A stretch of DNA of 64,000 nucleotides. It comes from Cryptomeria japonica. Lineage: Eukaryota; Streptophyta; Pinopsida; Cupressales; Cupressaceae. The notes under the pieces are model-generated. The model searched no databases. It worked only from the letters and a program-made list of their open reading frames with translations, and was not told where the DNA came from. The stretch is taken from NCBI RefSeq assembly GCF_030272615.1, contig NC_081415.1:630893240-630957239 (forward strand), read 5' to 3'. Of this stretch, positions 47,136 to 60,364 are shown in pieces (the stretch's first letter is position 1; every line of letters begins with the position of its first letter). Both the position numbers and the translations under genes were made by a program.

Positions 47136-47539
47136 TGTGTATCACCTGTTTCAAAATTTTGAAATTTTTCATTGATTCAGTTTTCGGATTTTGCATTTAG
47201 GGTTTCAGATCTGGTTTATCTTTGGACTAACATTTTCAGATCTAGCTAACAAAATTGGTGCAGCTTGTCTTGGAAGCAAAATCGTTTGGTTGAAGGCCCC
47301 TATTTTCACAAAGTCTTTTGGGTTTTAAAAATTTACCTAACTTGTGTGCTTGCAGGAAGGGGTGATTATTTCAAACAACCCAAAACTACTAACAAATCTT
47401 TGGTGCAGGCCCTTGGCAAGGGTTTTTGGATTTTTATTGTGTGCCTTGTTTTCATAGACTAGCAAACACTTCCATTGGTGCACTAAAATTGAATCATTGT
47501 CTTTTGTGTCTTGAGCAATAGGCTCTTTTTGTTTAATCT

Positions 47540-48110
47540 TTAGAGGGCCTATCTTCCCGTGTGGTCATTAGGACTACTAGTGAGAAGAGGACGACCCAAG
47601 TGGTAGCGAGGAAAACCCACCTCATCCGAACCACTATAATCAAATGTATTCATGGTGAAAACTATGAATAACGTGTGCTGATTAGTTCATACCGACACTA
47701 TGTCTCCCCATAAACCCGTTTGATCAAATTTATTTGATCAGTTGTAGGGCGTAACCCCTACCAGCTGGGAGCCTTCTATATTTATAGAGCTGAAAGTGCC
47801 GCATGTATGGCCACATGAGCGGATGCCCTTACTAGCACCATTTTGTTTTAGAGGCCCAAATCCTTCTAGTTATTGGGGCAGGAGGTCGGACCACTGGTAG
47901 CGGCCCACACACATACGGTTCTTAGTAGAGATACAAAGTTCGCCATGGGGAGTTTTCATGGGGACTGATGCTTGGCTGACCCAAGAAGTGAGTGCCGAGG
48001 GTGGAACCAGTGAGGTCAAGCATCTAAGTATCCACTCTAAATAGCATAGCCTCAGGGGTAAAACCCCATGTGGGATCAATAACTATTGTCTTGGCCAACC
48101 ATAAGAATTG
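47540..48110 (+). other. Conserved leader block, element C
   Basis: Non-coding block co-linear with 24690-25275 of element D, including 43 identical consecutive bases. A weaker, shorter version is recognisable in element A near 6150-6300. Confidence 0.75.
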
Positions 48111-48364
48111 TGCTTGACTTATGTTAAACATTCAAAACATTCAAGACCAAATAGCAAAACATTGTGTCTTTTGTGTCTTCAAGTGTATGCAAAACATTTT
48201 TACATCAAACAACACACTTTTCTTGGAGTCATTTTGAGTCTAAACACTTGCAAACATTGGGTCTTCATCAACACTGTGTCCTCTTGTCACGAAAATCAGT
48301 CAAACAGTCAGATTTGATCACAATAAAACAACTCCACAGATTGGAAAAATTGCACAAAATTTGC

Positions 48365-48680
48365 AGAAACGCGTCTGTGTCGGGCATAATAGCGTCTGTG
48401 TTGTCTAGTCGCGTCTGTGAAGGACAAAATCGCGTCTATATTCCAACAGTCAACATTGCATCTGGCAAGCAAAAACATCTCAGAAGCGTGTCTGTGTTAA
48501 GTAGAGAAGCGTCTGTGTCTGGAAACCGCGTCTGTGAAGTATACAGGCGCGTCTGTGTCCAAAGTTGAAAAACTATTACAGTCCAGCAAACATAAACAAG
48601 AAAATCTCAGAAGCGCATCTGTGTTAAGCAGAGCAGCGCCTGTGTCAGGAAACCGCGTTTATGAAGTATACAGGCGCATC
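48365..48680 (+). repeat. Leader repeats GCGTCTGTGTC, sense, cluster 2, element C
   Basis: A second cluster of about twelve copies, partly a duplication: a segment with 'cagaagcgtgtctgtgttaag' near 48481 recurs near 48609. The leader then runs without other features to gag at 49177. Confidence 0.8.
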
Positions 48681-49176
48681 TGTGTCCAGAATTGAAAAAC
48701 TGTTACAATCCAGCGAACAACACAGTTAGTTTCGGAATTCTTGAGCTTCCTAGGTCATTTCTCCAGGGTTTCATTTAGCATTCAACCTGTCTTTGGGTCT
48801 CACAAAGTCCATCATTGCTTCACATCTCACTTTACATTCACATTTGTCTAAACTTGAGTCAAAAGGTCACTTGCTTGTCCTCATCATACTTTGTCAACAC
48901 ACTACATACAACAACACTTTGCTAAGTGGTCCCTCATCAAGGTTTCTTACCTTTGGGTCTCATTTGGTTTTACTTAGAGTCAAGGTCAACTTACCTCATC
49001 AAGAGAAACTATCCTCTCTTTGGAAGTCATACCTACTCTACTACATACATACTTGGTCTTACACTTTGGACATTGCAAGTACACTTCAGATTCATTTACA
49101 TTCCATCCAACTCTTGGTCTTCCATACTCTTTCCATTTTTCATCTAGTCTCACACATTTTGGTCAATACCTAGTTC

Positions 49177-51170
49177 ATGGTTGAAACCCGTCTTCAAAAA
49201 TCTAGGAGAAAAACTAAAGAGGCTCAAGAGTCCGCAAACATGAGTTCTTATGAGTATGACAATGAGATCTTTTTCAATTCTGATCATACTACATTACCTG
49301 ACATGGATGTCTATAGAAACAATCCAAATGTTGAGAACATGGACACTATAAACAACAATGCTATACACAATGACAATGTGGACAACTTTTCAGTACATTC
49401 AACAGATGTGGAAGAATCCATCATGAATCCCCATTTCAATCGATTGGTTGAGGAAATAATGAGGAGGGATAGACAATACTTCTTACAAATGATGGCACAA
49501 AGTGGAGCCAAGATACCTCATGATTTTGACATGTCTCAAATAATGGAACATAGACATTTGCAACAACCGCACTCCAATATGGATCAAAAGAGACCTAATA
49601 GTGGAGGAAGTAGAGGACCACATATGGTACCTGAATCACCATCAGCTTTGCTTCAAAAATCAGAGGTCCCACATACACATGGTCAAACATATGATACTTA
49701 CCTTTGCAGACCATTATGGAAGTCTTATGGAGAAAAATATGCTCAATCACATACCAATGCTAAGGATCAACCACCAAAGCAATGGGATATTCCAAGGCAT
49801 GCTCAAAATTTGGACACAAGGAAACCTCATGTCGAATTTGGGGGCAACACAATGGAACATGATGTGCCTGTAGAGTATGGTATACATGCACAAAATAGAT
49901 ATGGTGTTCCTCAACATGAATCCATACCAAGTGGTCCATATATGCAGCATCATTATAGACCTCCTCCATATGAACATGTGTATGATCAATATCATCCATA
50001 CATGCAACATGCACCTCCTCCAATGGGTACCTCAAACATAGGATATGGTCCAAGAAGTCGATCTCCACCTAAAAGCAATTTGGAGCAACAATTCAGGGAC
50101 TTACAAAAGAAAATGGAGGACATAAATACACCGAAGCCAACTTACACAATGAGAGACATATGTCCTTATCCATTTGACAAGAGCATTCCAATGCCTCCTT
50201 TTCCTACACACTTTGTGACACCTAAATTTGATAAGTATAGAGGAAAAGGGGATCCTAAGGAACACATAAGACAGTTTTTCACAGCTTGCATTGAGGTAGC
50301 AGCAGAAGAGACATATTTGATGAGATTATTCCCACAAAGCTTAGGTGATCAAGCTATGGAATGGTTCTCCCAACTTCCACCTGGAATTAAGTCATGGGGT
50401 GACTTAGCAGAGGCATTTATTCAACATTTCCCCTACAACATAGAGACAGACATATCAGTCACTACTTTGTGCAACACTAAGCAAAAGGAGGGAGAGTCTT
50501 TTGCATCATTCTTACAAAGATGGAGAAATCTAGCCAGCAGATGCTCTTGTAAAATTCTACAAAAATAAATGGTAGAAATGTTCACCCAAAATGTTAACAA
50601 AGACATTGGCTATGACCTAAGGAAAGCTTGTTTGTCCACCTTCAAGGACATTATTGAAAAGGGCTTAGCGACAGAAAAGGTCCTAATTGAACAAGGAGTT
50701 ATTAAAATATTCAAGGAAAACAAAGATGACTTTAAAGGAAAAGACAAGCCAAGATTTTGGAATAAAAACAAGAACATAGTTAATGATGGTGTTGTTGATG
50801 CCAACACAGTGCGACCCAAAGTCATCTTTTCGGGATCAAGTTATACAAACAATCAAGTGAATACTCAAACAACTTCTAGATCACGAAGGAAGTACACCCC
50901 ATTGGGAGAACCACTTGAGTCAGTCTTCAAGAAGCTAGTGGCAAACAAGGTAATCACAGTTCCAGATTTTCCTCCATATGAACCAAAGGTTAAACCAAAT
51001 TGGTGGAACGATGATGAGTATTGTGAATTTCATAAGAGCAAGGGTCATAAGACAGGAAATTGTCATCGACTGAAGAACATCATACAAGATCTCATTGATA
51101 GAGGTGACATTGAGATTGAGGGAAATTCATCCAATCAAGAACATGAGATGTTTAAGGAACCATTCCCAAA
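49177..51170 (+). pseudogene. gag: Gag part, element C
   Basis: An N-terminal half rich in His, Pro, Met and Tyr (about codons 130-300, HMVPESPSALL ... YMQHHYRPPPYEHVYD) is followed by the Retrotrans_gag core from CPYPFDKSIPMPPFP (50161), through DKYRGKGDPKEHIRQF, to the MVEMFTQNVNKDIGYDL segment past the stop at 50566. A zinc-finger-like motif at 51022-51063 has the pattern C-x2-H-x4-H-x4-C, where the usual retroviral knuckle has C-x2-C-x4-H-x4-C. The capsid would package the genomic RNA. Confidence 0.85.
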
Positions 51171-51469
51171 ACATGACAAGGGAAAAGCTAAAGCCACAGA
51201 GGATCAAACCAACTATACCAGAGCATCCTACAACTATGATTCAACTATCAATCACATCTCGATGGACAATTACGTCTCTACCATTATCATCAAGGACAAA
51301 ACGTATGAGAATTCTACCCAGAGACCCAAGATTGTCCTAAAAGGTGTTGGATCTTCTTCTGAGCCTACCTCTGAATGTCATGTTACAACCCACCGAGGTA
51401 AAATCACTTTGCAAGGTGCTCCAACTAAAAACACAACTTCTTCATCAACCAAACCTGAGTATGACCTTG

Positions 51470-53420
51470 TAGAACAGTTAGGGAAGACACCCACGCTCAT
51501 CTCCATTCTTGAGCTCTTACGCATATCTCCCGCACATAAAGCCATTCTTCATAAAATCTTGAGAGATACGGCTGCTCCTACTGATCTGAACGTGGACCAA
51601 TTTCAAGCCATGGTGGGATAGCTTTCCATTCCACATTCACTTACTTTCACGGAAGCTGATGACGCCTTTGTAAGTCAGCCACATAATGCGCCATTACACA
51701 TTGAAGCCTTCATACACAAACATCGAATAAAATGAGTCCTGATAGATGGAGGAGCAGGTCTAAACATTTGCACATTAAGCCCTATCACACAATTGAGATA
51801 TTCTGATAAAGCTGTGAATTCTACAAAGAAGATCACTATTAAGGCATATGCTAATGAAGAGCGTTCATCCAAGGGTACAGTCATCTTACCTCTCAGAGTT
51901 GGGCCAGTTACAAAGGATGTGGTCTGTCAAGTCCTGGATTTAAATCTCACTTATAACATATTGTTAGGACGTCCTTGGATCCATGAAATGAGGGCAGTCC
52001 CATCCACATATCACCAATGCATCAAGTTTCCTCATAATGGAGTGGAAGTAACAGTTAACGCCGATCCTAATCCATTCATATATTGCAATAACCTAAAATC
52101 AAAGACTGAGACCATCATTCCTAGTAATCGTGAGACGGTTCCTTCGTCGGCTTACATTGATCCTGAGTCATTAAAACCTTCGACATCAAAACAAGGTGAG
52201 CTTAAAGGCAAGTTTCATGACAAAGGCATGGGGGAATATACTTTCAACCAGACCATGTACTTAAGACAAGTCATGAGTTCCCCAAAAGAATATGGAAGAC
52301 CACATCCTAACAAGCAAATCTCCATCATGAAGCTCAAATGGGATCCTACTACCTTTCAAAGATGGGGTGAACTAGAAGAGGAAGTTTTATACCAAATGCT
52401 TTTTAGAGATAATGAAGAGGAAACACAAGATCACGTCAATCTACCATGTGAGAAATATGGCAAAGGCTTCAAAATTATACAAAAATTCGGGTATGATGGA
52501 AAAAGCCCTCTGGGGTTACGAAAGGAAGGCATCATTGAACCTTTACAACCTGAATTGACTTTCAAGAAGGAACGCTCGAAGGGACTTGGTTTCTTAACTT
52601 CCAAGGTCCACACCCAAAGGAAAAAAGAAGCCTTACAAATCAAAGCTGCCAAAATTCAACAAGAGAATTTCTATTCCACAGATTCAAACGAATGGGAATG
52701 GGGTTTCGACAAGTCTTCCAGTGACTACGAACTCACCGAGACATTCAGAGAGCCAGGTGAACCCACAGAAGAGGAGGAGTTTTATAACAAATTCAGAGTT
52801 GGTCAAGAAACAACCTATGAAGAGTCTACACAGTCCTTGTCTCAAGGTTCTAGGTTGAAATCACATAGGATGAGAACACCTGTCCCAGAATGCGCTACTA
52901 GTGATGATAATTTGGATTCACTTGTGATCGAGACTGATGAGGAGAGTGCCATCGATGACCTCGATAATTACCTTGACATACCCGAATATAACCACATCTT
53001 CACTCTTAGCCCTGCTAACTTTGAAGACATTAACGGCCTTCCCCTTGTTCACCACCAACTCATTGACTGGGATCATGAAGGACCTGCACAATTGGATACA
53101 TTCCAAAACAATGAAGCTTTTATTGATTATCTAGGCATACAAGACGATCTTCCCCCTGGAGACCATAAAGCAGGATACACCATAGAACTCAATAGCGTGG
53201 CATATTTTGGTGAGGGTGTTGGACCTTCCAGTCGCAAAAATGTGAAAATAAGAACAAACCAAGGGTCTTATGGCGAAAACCACATTGTGGCGCTATCTGA
53301 CCCCAAAAAAGTAAAAAGAAAGGATGTATTTAAGGGTGAAAACCTCTCTGAGGCACCTGAAGATGGAAGGCTCGACATTCTCCCAGCATCATATGAGGAA
53401 AAATCATCCATGTTGGTAGA
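51470..53420 (+). pseudogene. pro: Protease, G-patch and conserved linker, element C
   Basis: The pre-protease segment (YDLVEQLGKTPTLISILELL) is followed by a stop at 51619. The protease loop is VLIDGGAGLNICTL (51736 on, directly after a TGA), with LLGRPWIHEMRAVPS near 51963. The G-patch-like segment is at 52441-52600 (YGKGFKIIQKFGYDGKSPLG, then GLGF). A 260-codon linker has an acidic part and a conserved block near 53050-53215 (LIDWDHEG, NNEAFIDYLGIQDDLP, GDHKAGYTIELNSVAYF) shared with A and, in reduced form, with B. The linker function is unknown. Confidence 0.82.
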
Positions 53421-53459
53421 GGAGACTATCAAAACAAACATCGATATAGAAGAGGTTCC

Positions 53460-55350
53460 ACACAACATATTCCTAGCTCAATCATTGACTGAGTCTGAAA
53501 GGTCAAAATTCATAAATTTCTTCAAAGAGCGACAAATCAACTTCGCCTGGTCATACGTTGATATGCCTAGATTGGATCCGGATTTGGTAATGCATCATCT
53601 GACAGTCAAACCAGGGGCAAAACCAGTAAAACAGAAATTAAGAAAAATGCATCCACAAGTGGCATTACTAGTCAAAGTAGAACTTGAGAAATTACTCGAT
53701 GTCGGATTCATATGCCCAATTGATTATCCTGAATGGATCTCCAACTTGGTACCTGTCAGTAAACCAGATCGCAGCATCAGAATTTGCATAGATTTCAGAG
53801 ACATCAACAAAGCTTGTCCAAAGGATGACTTCCCATTACCAAACATTGACTTGATTGTTGATCTCACAGCAGGTCATGAAATGCTATCATTAATGGATGG
53901 ATTCTCTGGTTATAATCAGATAAGGATCGCACCCGAGGATCAACACAAAACATCATTTACTTGTCCATGGGGAACTTTTTGCTGGAATGTCATGCCTTTC
54001 GGGCTAAAGAATGTAGGTGCTACATATCAAAGAGCCATGACTACTATCTTCCATGATCTCATGCATGTAACTATGGAAGATTATGTTGACGATCTCTTGG
54101 TCAAATCAATAGACATAAATACACATTTGGACATACTTTCAGTTGCCTTTGATCGGTTGGAAAAATAAAAAGTAAGATTAAACCCTAAGAAATGTGTCTT
54201 TGGAGTAACCTCTGGGAAGCTCCTAGGATTCATTGTATCCAAAAGGGGAATTGAAGCGGATCCAGCAAAAGTCAAAGCTATCTTGGAAATGCAACCACCA
54301 AGAAATATCAGTCAACTTCGATCCTTACAAGGCAGACTCCAGTCCATTAAAAGATTCATAGCACAACTGGCAGTTAAGTGTAATCCTTTTCAGCACCTGC
54401 TACATAAAAACATCAAATTCAAATGGGATGATAACTGTCAACAGGCTTTCCAGACGCTCAAAGATTATCTTCTAAATCCGCCAGTTCTGATGCCACCAGT
54501 TCCAGATCAACCACTGTTACTATACATATCAGCTACTCCAACAACACTGGGGGCACTCTTAGCGCAACAAATCGCTGAAGGCAAGGAAAAAGCAGTATAC
54601 TATATTAGTCGCACATTGGTGGGATACAAGCTAAACTACACACCAATTGAGCACGCATGTCTTGCTGTGGTCTTTGCTTCACAGAAATTACGACATTACA
54701 TGCTTACTCATAAGACAAAGTTAGTTGCAAGGATAGATCCGTTGAAATACCTTCTCAATAAGGCAACGCTTACTGGATGACTGGCCAAATGGGTAATGAT
54801 ACTGAGTGAATTCGACATCGAGTATGTGGACAGAAAAGCAATAAAAGGACAAGCCATCGCAGATCAATTAGCAGATGCTCTCATGATAGATGATGTTCCT
54901 CTAAGTTCAGAATTTCCAGATGAATCCATTTTGACAATGTCACATGCAAAGCCATGGCAACTATACTTTGACGGCTCATATACACAGCATGGGGCAGGAG
55001 CTGGCATCCTCTTTATAACTCCTCAAGGGGATTCTATACCAAAATCATACCGCTTATCATTTCCTTGCACTAACAATATAGCGGAATATGAGGCATTAAC
55101 AACAGGATTATGAATTGCAGTTCAATGGAAAATCCAAGAACTTCGTGTTTTTGGGGACTCCCAACTTGTTATCCATCAAGAAAATGGTGATTATCAAACA
55201 AAAGATGAAAAGTTAATGCCTTATAAACAAATGGTGGATGGTCTGAAACAATATTTCACAAAGATAGACTTTGAGCAGATACCAAGAGAGCAGAATCGAG
55301 CCGCAGATGCCATGGCTACAATTGCTTCACTGATTGATCTACCTCTAAAC
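53460..55350 (+). pseudogene. pol: Reverse transcriptase and two RNase H domains, element C
   Basis: RT is complete in motif content: HPQVALLVKVELEKLLDVGF, LMDGFSGYNQI, WGTFCWNVMPFGLKN, and an intact YVDD at 54082-54093. The RT-linked RNase H (about 54480-54790) reads LYISATPTTLGALLA, lacking the first catalytic Asp. The second, archaeal-type RNase H (about 54955-55330) retains LYFDGSY, NNIAEYEAL and FGDSQ. Stops at 54166, 54778 and 55111 break this copy. The pattern of a dead first and intact second RNase H is the known signature of the Tat lineage. Confidence 0.88.
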
Positions 55351-55399
55351 GAGACCCACTATGAGTTCTTGGTGGATAACCTTTTGGTCCCTTCATATG

Positions 55400-56703
55400 A
55401 GATCATGCCTACTGAGATGATATGCGTTGTCGGTCCCGAATCCCAGTTATATGGCTCCATTTTCACATACCTACGAGACAATACTTTACCTCCTGATCTA
55501 TCAAATAACCAACGTCGCACTTTCATTCGCCAATCCTCTCGATATGTCATTTTAGCTGATATCCTATACCGACGAGGTCTAGATGGCACTCTTCTTAGAT
55601 GTTTAGAAAGCGACGAAGCTCAGATTGTGTTACGGGAAGTGCATGAAGGGATATGTGGTCCACATGCTAATGGTCCTACCTTGGCCAAGAAACTCATCAG
55701 GACTGGATATTACTGGCCCAATATGGAAAAAGACTCATACCAGTTTGTCAAGAAATGTAAGCAATGTCAAATTCATGGAGATCTCATACATGCACCAGCA
55801 CAACAACTTCAACTGCTTGCGTCTCCTTGGCCCTTTTGTCAGTGGGGACTCGATCTCATAGGCAAGATTCACCCTCCTTCTTCCAATGGTCATAAATTCA
55901 TTATCACTGCGACAAAGTATTTTACAAAATGGATTGAAGCCGTGCCTCTTACACAAGTTACTGGAAAACAGATTGCTACATTCATCCTCAACTATATCAT
56001 TTGTCGATACGGTATTCCTATTTCCATTATCACTGATAACAGGTGTCCCTTCAAAAATCAGGATGTTCGTGAACTCTGTGACTGCTTCCATATCTCTCAT
56101 CGTTTCTCCACACCATATTACCCCCAAGGTAATGGCCAAGCTGAGGCGTCTAACAAAACAATCCTTAAAATCCTAAAGAAGACAGTCGACGATGCTGGTC
56201 GTAATTGGCATATTCAACTTAATCCTGCACTTTGGGCCTACCGCACAAGCGTCCGTACACCTACAGGAGCTACACCCTATTCGCTAGTCTATGGTTCTGA
56301 AGCCATCTTGCCTATCGAGGTCGAGTTACCCTCTTTACAGGTTTCTTTGCAAAACATCATCAGTGATGAAGACTACAAGGTCTCTCGCTTACAAGAGCTG
56401 GAACTACTAGATGAACGAAGACAAACTGCTTATAGTCATCTCAAGGCTTACCAACAACGAATGAGTCGCAGCTACAATCACAAGGTCAAGCCTCGCACAT
56501 TTGAGGTAGGTGACTTAGTCCTCGGAGAAAATCCTAAAAATCAATAAGACAGAGAGAAGAAGGGCAAGTTTGAACTAAACTGGCTTGGTCCCTACATTGT
56601 TACAACAACATATGGATCTGGTGCATATTAGCTCTCAACTACAGAAGGTGAACCTTTGGAGGATCCTATCAATAGCATGCACCTTCGCAGGTTCTACACA
56701 TAG
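55400..56703 (+). pseudogene. int: Integrase, element C
   Basis: Zinc module near 55640-55790 (HEGICGPHANGPTLAKK ... CKQCQIHGDLIH). The core keeps Asp (GLDLIGKIH), Asp (IITDNRCPFKNQD) and Glu (QGNGQAEASNK). The C-terminal part has FEVGDLVLGENPKNQ and then, after a stop at 56545, NWLGPYIVTTTYGSGAY, a stop at 56629 and the end HLRRFYT at 56703. The core is open from 55216 to 56544. Confidence 0.88.
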
Positions 56704-58404
56704 CTCTTCGGAATATCCTAATTTCAAAAATACAAAAAAAATCAAAAATTTCAAAAATACAAAAAAAATTTATAAAACAAAAAAATCGTTACTTGGTGAA
56801 AACCTGGCAAACAGGTGTCTTGTGACACAAAAAACATTGAAAAATTGAAAAAAGTAAAGAGAAATAATTTTGTCCAACAGTGAAAACCACTACGGTGGCA
56901 CCCTGGGCAAGTACCATGGTGAAAACTGGGTCACCAGCGCCATGCGTAGAGACGTTGCTCCTCCCTCCTTCAGGATTCACTTTCATCATTTCACTTTGCA
57001 CACACTCACGACCAATTCATCCATAATAAACTTACACATTCCCATCATGGCTTGTTATTGATCTACCTAAGATTGGTTCGTCATCCATAATAAACCTCCC
57101 TTTTCACCTCCCTTTCCATCCATAATAAATCAGATCCTATCTGTGGCTAAGGCAAATCCTATGTCTAGTAATGGATGTGGAACTAAGAACATCACATGTT
57201 CTGAGGAGTATAGTTTCTTCCAGCTTCCTTCAGTCTGTCCGCACACAATCCGCAATAAAGCAACATTTGCATCACAGATCCGCAATAAAGTTTCGTCTTC
57301 TCCGCAATAAAGTATCAGTTTCGAGGATTCAGTCAATTTCAGATGAGACATAACAGCAACAATGGGCTTCAACAAATCAAATCTTTCAACAGACTCAGAC
57401 AACATATGGTTCAGTGCTATCTATCCTTTCTGTGAAAGTAAACATTGTGACCACAATCAAATAAGACTTATACAAGTGACAAGAGACACTAAATTTGAGG
57501 AATACAGTGGATGTTGGTGTCGAGTCTTGGTTTTCTTTTGATTTTATCTTTCTGGTGACATGTCTTTTAGCTTTTCCAGGATGTCTCTGACTAGAGATTC
57601 TATCTCTAGGATGTCTTTGACTAGAAAGGCGAGGATGGGGTATCGTCACCTATTTGTATTTGTTGTCTGTGGATTCTCTCTTAGTAATGCTATGACTTGT
57701 CCAAGGATATGAGGACACTGTGAGTTTAGTATGAATTGGGGCATTCCTTGTTTGTGACTGTCTTATCTCCATGCAAACAGGTACAATGACTTTATGGGTC
57801 GAACATATGCCTCGATTGTCATAACCTATTTTGCCATAATAAAGCTCAATGATGATAAAGCACAAGAAGCTCTTTCACTTTCATATCTTCTGTCTTCCAT
57901 CCCCCTTTCTTGATTGACTTCCATCATCCTTCTCGAGTCCGCGTAGCCTGCTATCACATGACTGAGTATAATGACACACCAAAAACATTTGCATTTCATG
58001 TAGCTGCACCTGCATTACCACATATAAGCATTTTTTACATACATATAGATATCACAACTGCATCACATCCTGCACACAACACCTGTTAGCACAATTTACA
58101 TTTGCATTATCATATTCATCTGCACTTCATACATTTACATTTGCATTGGCATAACATTTTAAAACATAAAAGAACAAAAATATTGCAGTACATATATATT
58201 TGCATCCATATCATAAGCATCACATAAGAACATCTTATCACATAGGTACACATGCATATAGCTACCACAAAGATGAATAATCTCATATATATAATCAAAA
58301 GTGTCATGATACAATGATGTCAAAATCATATGGCTACAAAAGCACCCGCAGGTGTCTACAATACAAAAATGGTACAAAACTGATACAAAGGGAGCCCTCT
58401 AAGG
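56704..58404 (+). other. Post-pol non-coding region, element C
   Basis: An A-rich tract ('aaaatacaaaaaaaat', 56725-56785) is followed by two copies of the shared post-pol block (56793-56825 and 56878-56950: ggtgaaaacctggcaaac; cggtggcaccctgggcaagta). 'Aaagctcaatgatga' near 57841 and 'aacaggtacaatg' near 57777 recur in element A near 16440 and 16148. From 57950 the DNA is CAT-rich. No gene seen. Confidence 0.6.
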
Positions 58405-60327
58405 CTATGATGAACTCCCTCCCTCAGAGCCGCCTGGCCTCGGTGGAATCTGAGCCCCTGAAGGACCTGCCCCAGGATCATCCCTCCTGTCTCCTCTATC
58501 TGGTGGTGGTGGAGGACCCATGACCCCACCACTCGATGCCTGTCTCCTCCAGCTCCCTCCCGTAGCTGTCGCTGTACGCGACGGTCTATGGAAGCTCCTC
58601 ACCCATTGATTTGCTGGCATTGCACCATAGTAGAGGTCCCTCCAGTAGGCTATCTCCTCTCCTACCCATAGGACATAGGCATATCCAGCCCCTGTGTCCT
58701 CTGCTGCCTACCTCCCAGCCCTCAGTGCTGTCTCAGCCTTTGTGTAGCACTGGATAGCCTGATCTCGCTCTCGCTTAGTATCCCTGAGCCTGGTCCTGAG
58801 CTGATCCCTCTCCCTCTCCAGATCCTGAATCTCATCTGCCTGGCCCTGGCAGATCTCCCTCAGATCCAGCAGCTTAGCCTCCACTGGGTCAACTCCCTCT
58901 GCCTCTGCCCCTGCCTGTGGCTCATCCTCTACGGGTGCCTGTCCCTGTGCCTGTATTGGTACCTGTCTCTGTCTCTGTCCCTGTGCCTGTACCTATCCAG
59001 GACCCTATGCTGCTGGTACCTGTAGCGTCAATCCACCGCAACCCCTCACCACCTGAGCCTATCTCTCCTCTCCACCCTCCCTCTGAGGAGCAACTCACCT
59101 CTCTTCAACTACTCCCCTCCACCTCTGTCGGCCTCAGCCCCCATCACCTCCACCATCATCATCATCTCCCCCACCATCTCCCTCCAGTGCCTCTCCAGGA
59201 TCTATCAACCGTGGGAATGGATGCTCTGCCCAATATGTTGTATACTCAACATCCATCCCAGCGTCCTCGATCTCGGGCCACATGTCCCAAGGCAGAGGTA
59301 TCATCTCCATTAGCTGAGTCACTGCCTGATCATATGACAGTAACGGCCCAAACTGTGCCTGATCTCTGACTGTGCAGGCATACATGCCTGAGCCCCGCGA
59401 CATCCTCTGAATCTGGCCAAACTGTCGGCCAATCCTGTCTACCAGCTGCCTCTTTAGCAAATAGGGCGTCCGCCCAATCAGGTACCTGCTCTGAAAGGTG
59501 TATGGTAGCTCGACTGCATCATCCTCCCACTACTCGCAGCCCAGATAAGGACGCCATATGACCTCATCAATGTCATCAATCACCCGCCGCCAATGCTCTA
59601 GCCTGCCAATCCGTGGCTGCGATGTGATCATATCGTATAAATGTACAAAGCTACGTCCATAACCTCTGCCCCTGAAGTGTATCGGTCAGGTAACCGACAA
59701 ATGCTCATAAGCCCATACCTGCAGCAAGGTAACTCCGCAGCCCAATCCCACTGATCCATGATAAACAAACTGATGCAGCTCGTAATACAAGTGTGCCAGC
59801 ACACACGGTCCCCAGGCATATCTGGTATGCTGTGTCATCAGCGTCTCCAGTGCTCCCCCCCAGCCCACAGCCAACCCCCGTGTCGCCCTGTCCGGACACA
59901 GGAAACCACTGATAGCTCCTCCGATCATTGTCGGCAATGCTAACCCTATGGCTGTCATGGTGTCCCATGCCACGTGTCCTGCCCTCATCTCCAATCCAAG
60001 GTCCTGAAATACCCATCTCAATGCCTCCCTGTCTCCATCTCGATCGTATGAGATCAGCTCCCCATCGATCGGCACCCGCAGAATCCTATATACATCCTCC
60101 AGGGTGATTGCCATCTCACCCATAGGCAAATAGAATGTACACGTCTCAGAGTGCCATCTCTCAGCCAGCACAGTCAGCAAACCCATGTTTGCCCGAAACT
60201 CAGGCACATACAGCACATGTCTCAAACCCATCTCCTCGATGGCAACTCTGTCCTCGAGTGACAACTCAGATTGCAACCGCTGAGTCGATGGGAATCTCTC
60301 CCGTGACTCCAACATAGGCAAATACTC
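58405..60327 (-). pseudogene. Antisense PMD gene, exon 2, element C
   Basis: The exon starts after the acceptor GACTGCAG with EYLPMLESRERFPSTQ, aligned residue by residue with element A exon 2. PMD motifs include GEMAITLEDVYRILRVPIDG and LLQVWAYEHLSVT, then DEVIWRPYLGCE and SRYLIGRTPYLLKR. A Gly/Asp run, a Gln-rich repeat, a coiled coil (LERERDQLRTRLRDTKRERD), AYWRDLYYG and the tail SSGGVMGP follow, the same order as in A. The frame is held over 640 codons but broken by stops at 59686, near 59530, at 59134 and at least five times between 58690 and 59120. Confidence 0.85.
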
Positions 60328-60364
60328 CTGCAGTCAAGCAAATCACTCATGTCAGTTATAGTGG

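Larger units (their letters stand above)
49177..56703 (+). pseudogene. gag-pol: gag-pol polyprotein of element C, one frame with eight stops
   Basis: 2508 codons from MVETRLQKSRR to HLRRFYT stay in one reading frame with no indel-type frame change. It is cut by stops at 50566, 51619, 51733, 54166, 54778, 55111, 56545 and 56629. The matching codons in element A are Gln, Arg or similar in most cases, so C-to-T or G-to-A change explains most of them. The single frame shows that the ancestor made gag and pol as one polyprotein without frameshifting. Domains are listed separately. Confidence 0.9.

Noticed and set aside
50545-50590. Natural gag/pol stop at 50566
   Set aside because: The stop falls inside the capsid domain, before the zinc-finger motif, and element A has no equivalent stop at the same codon.
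58917-59369. 150-codon plus-strand frame rich in Pro and Val
   Set aside because: It is the reverse of the Gln-rich repeat and PMD exon of the antisense gene; the antisense frame aligns with element A.
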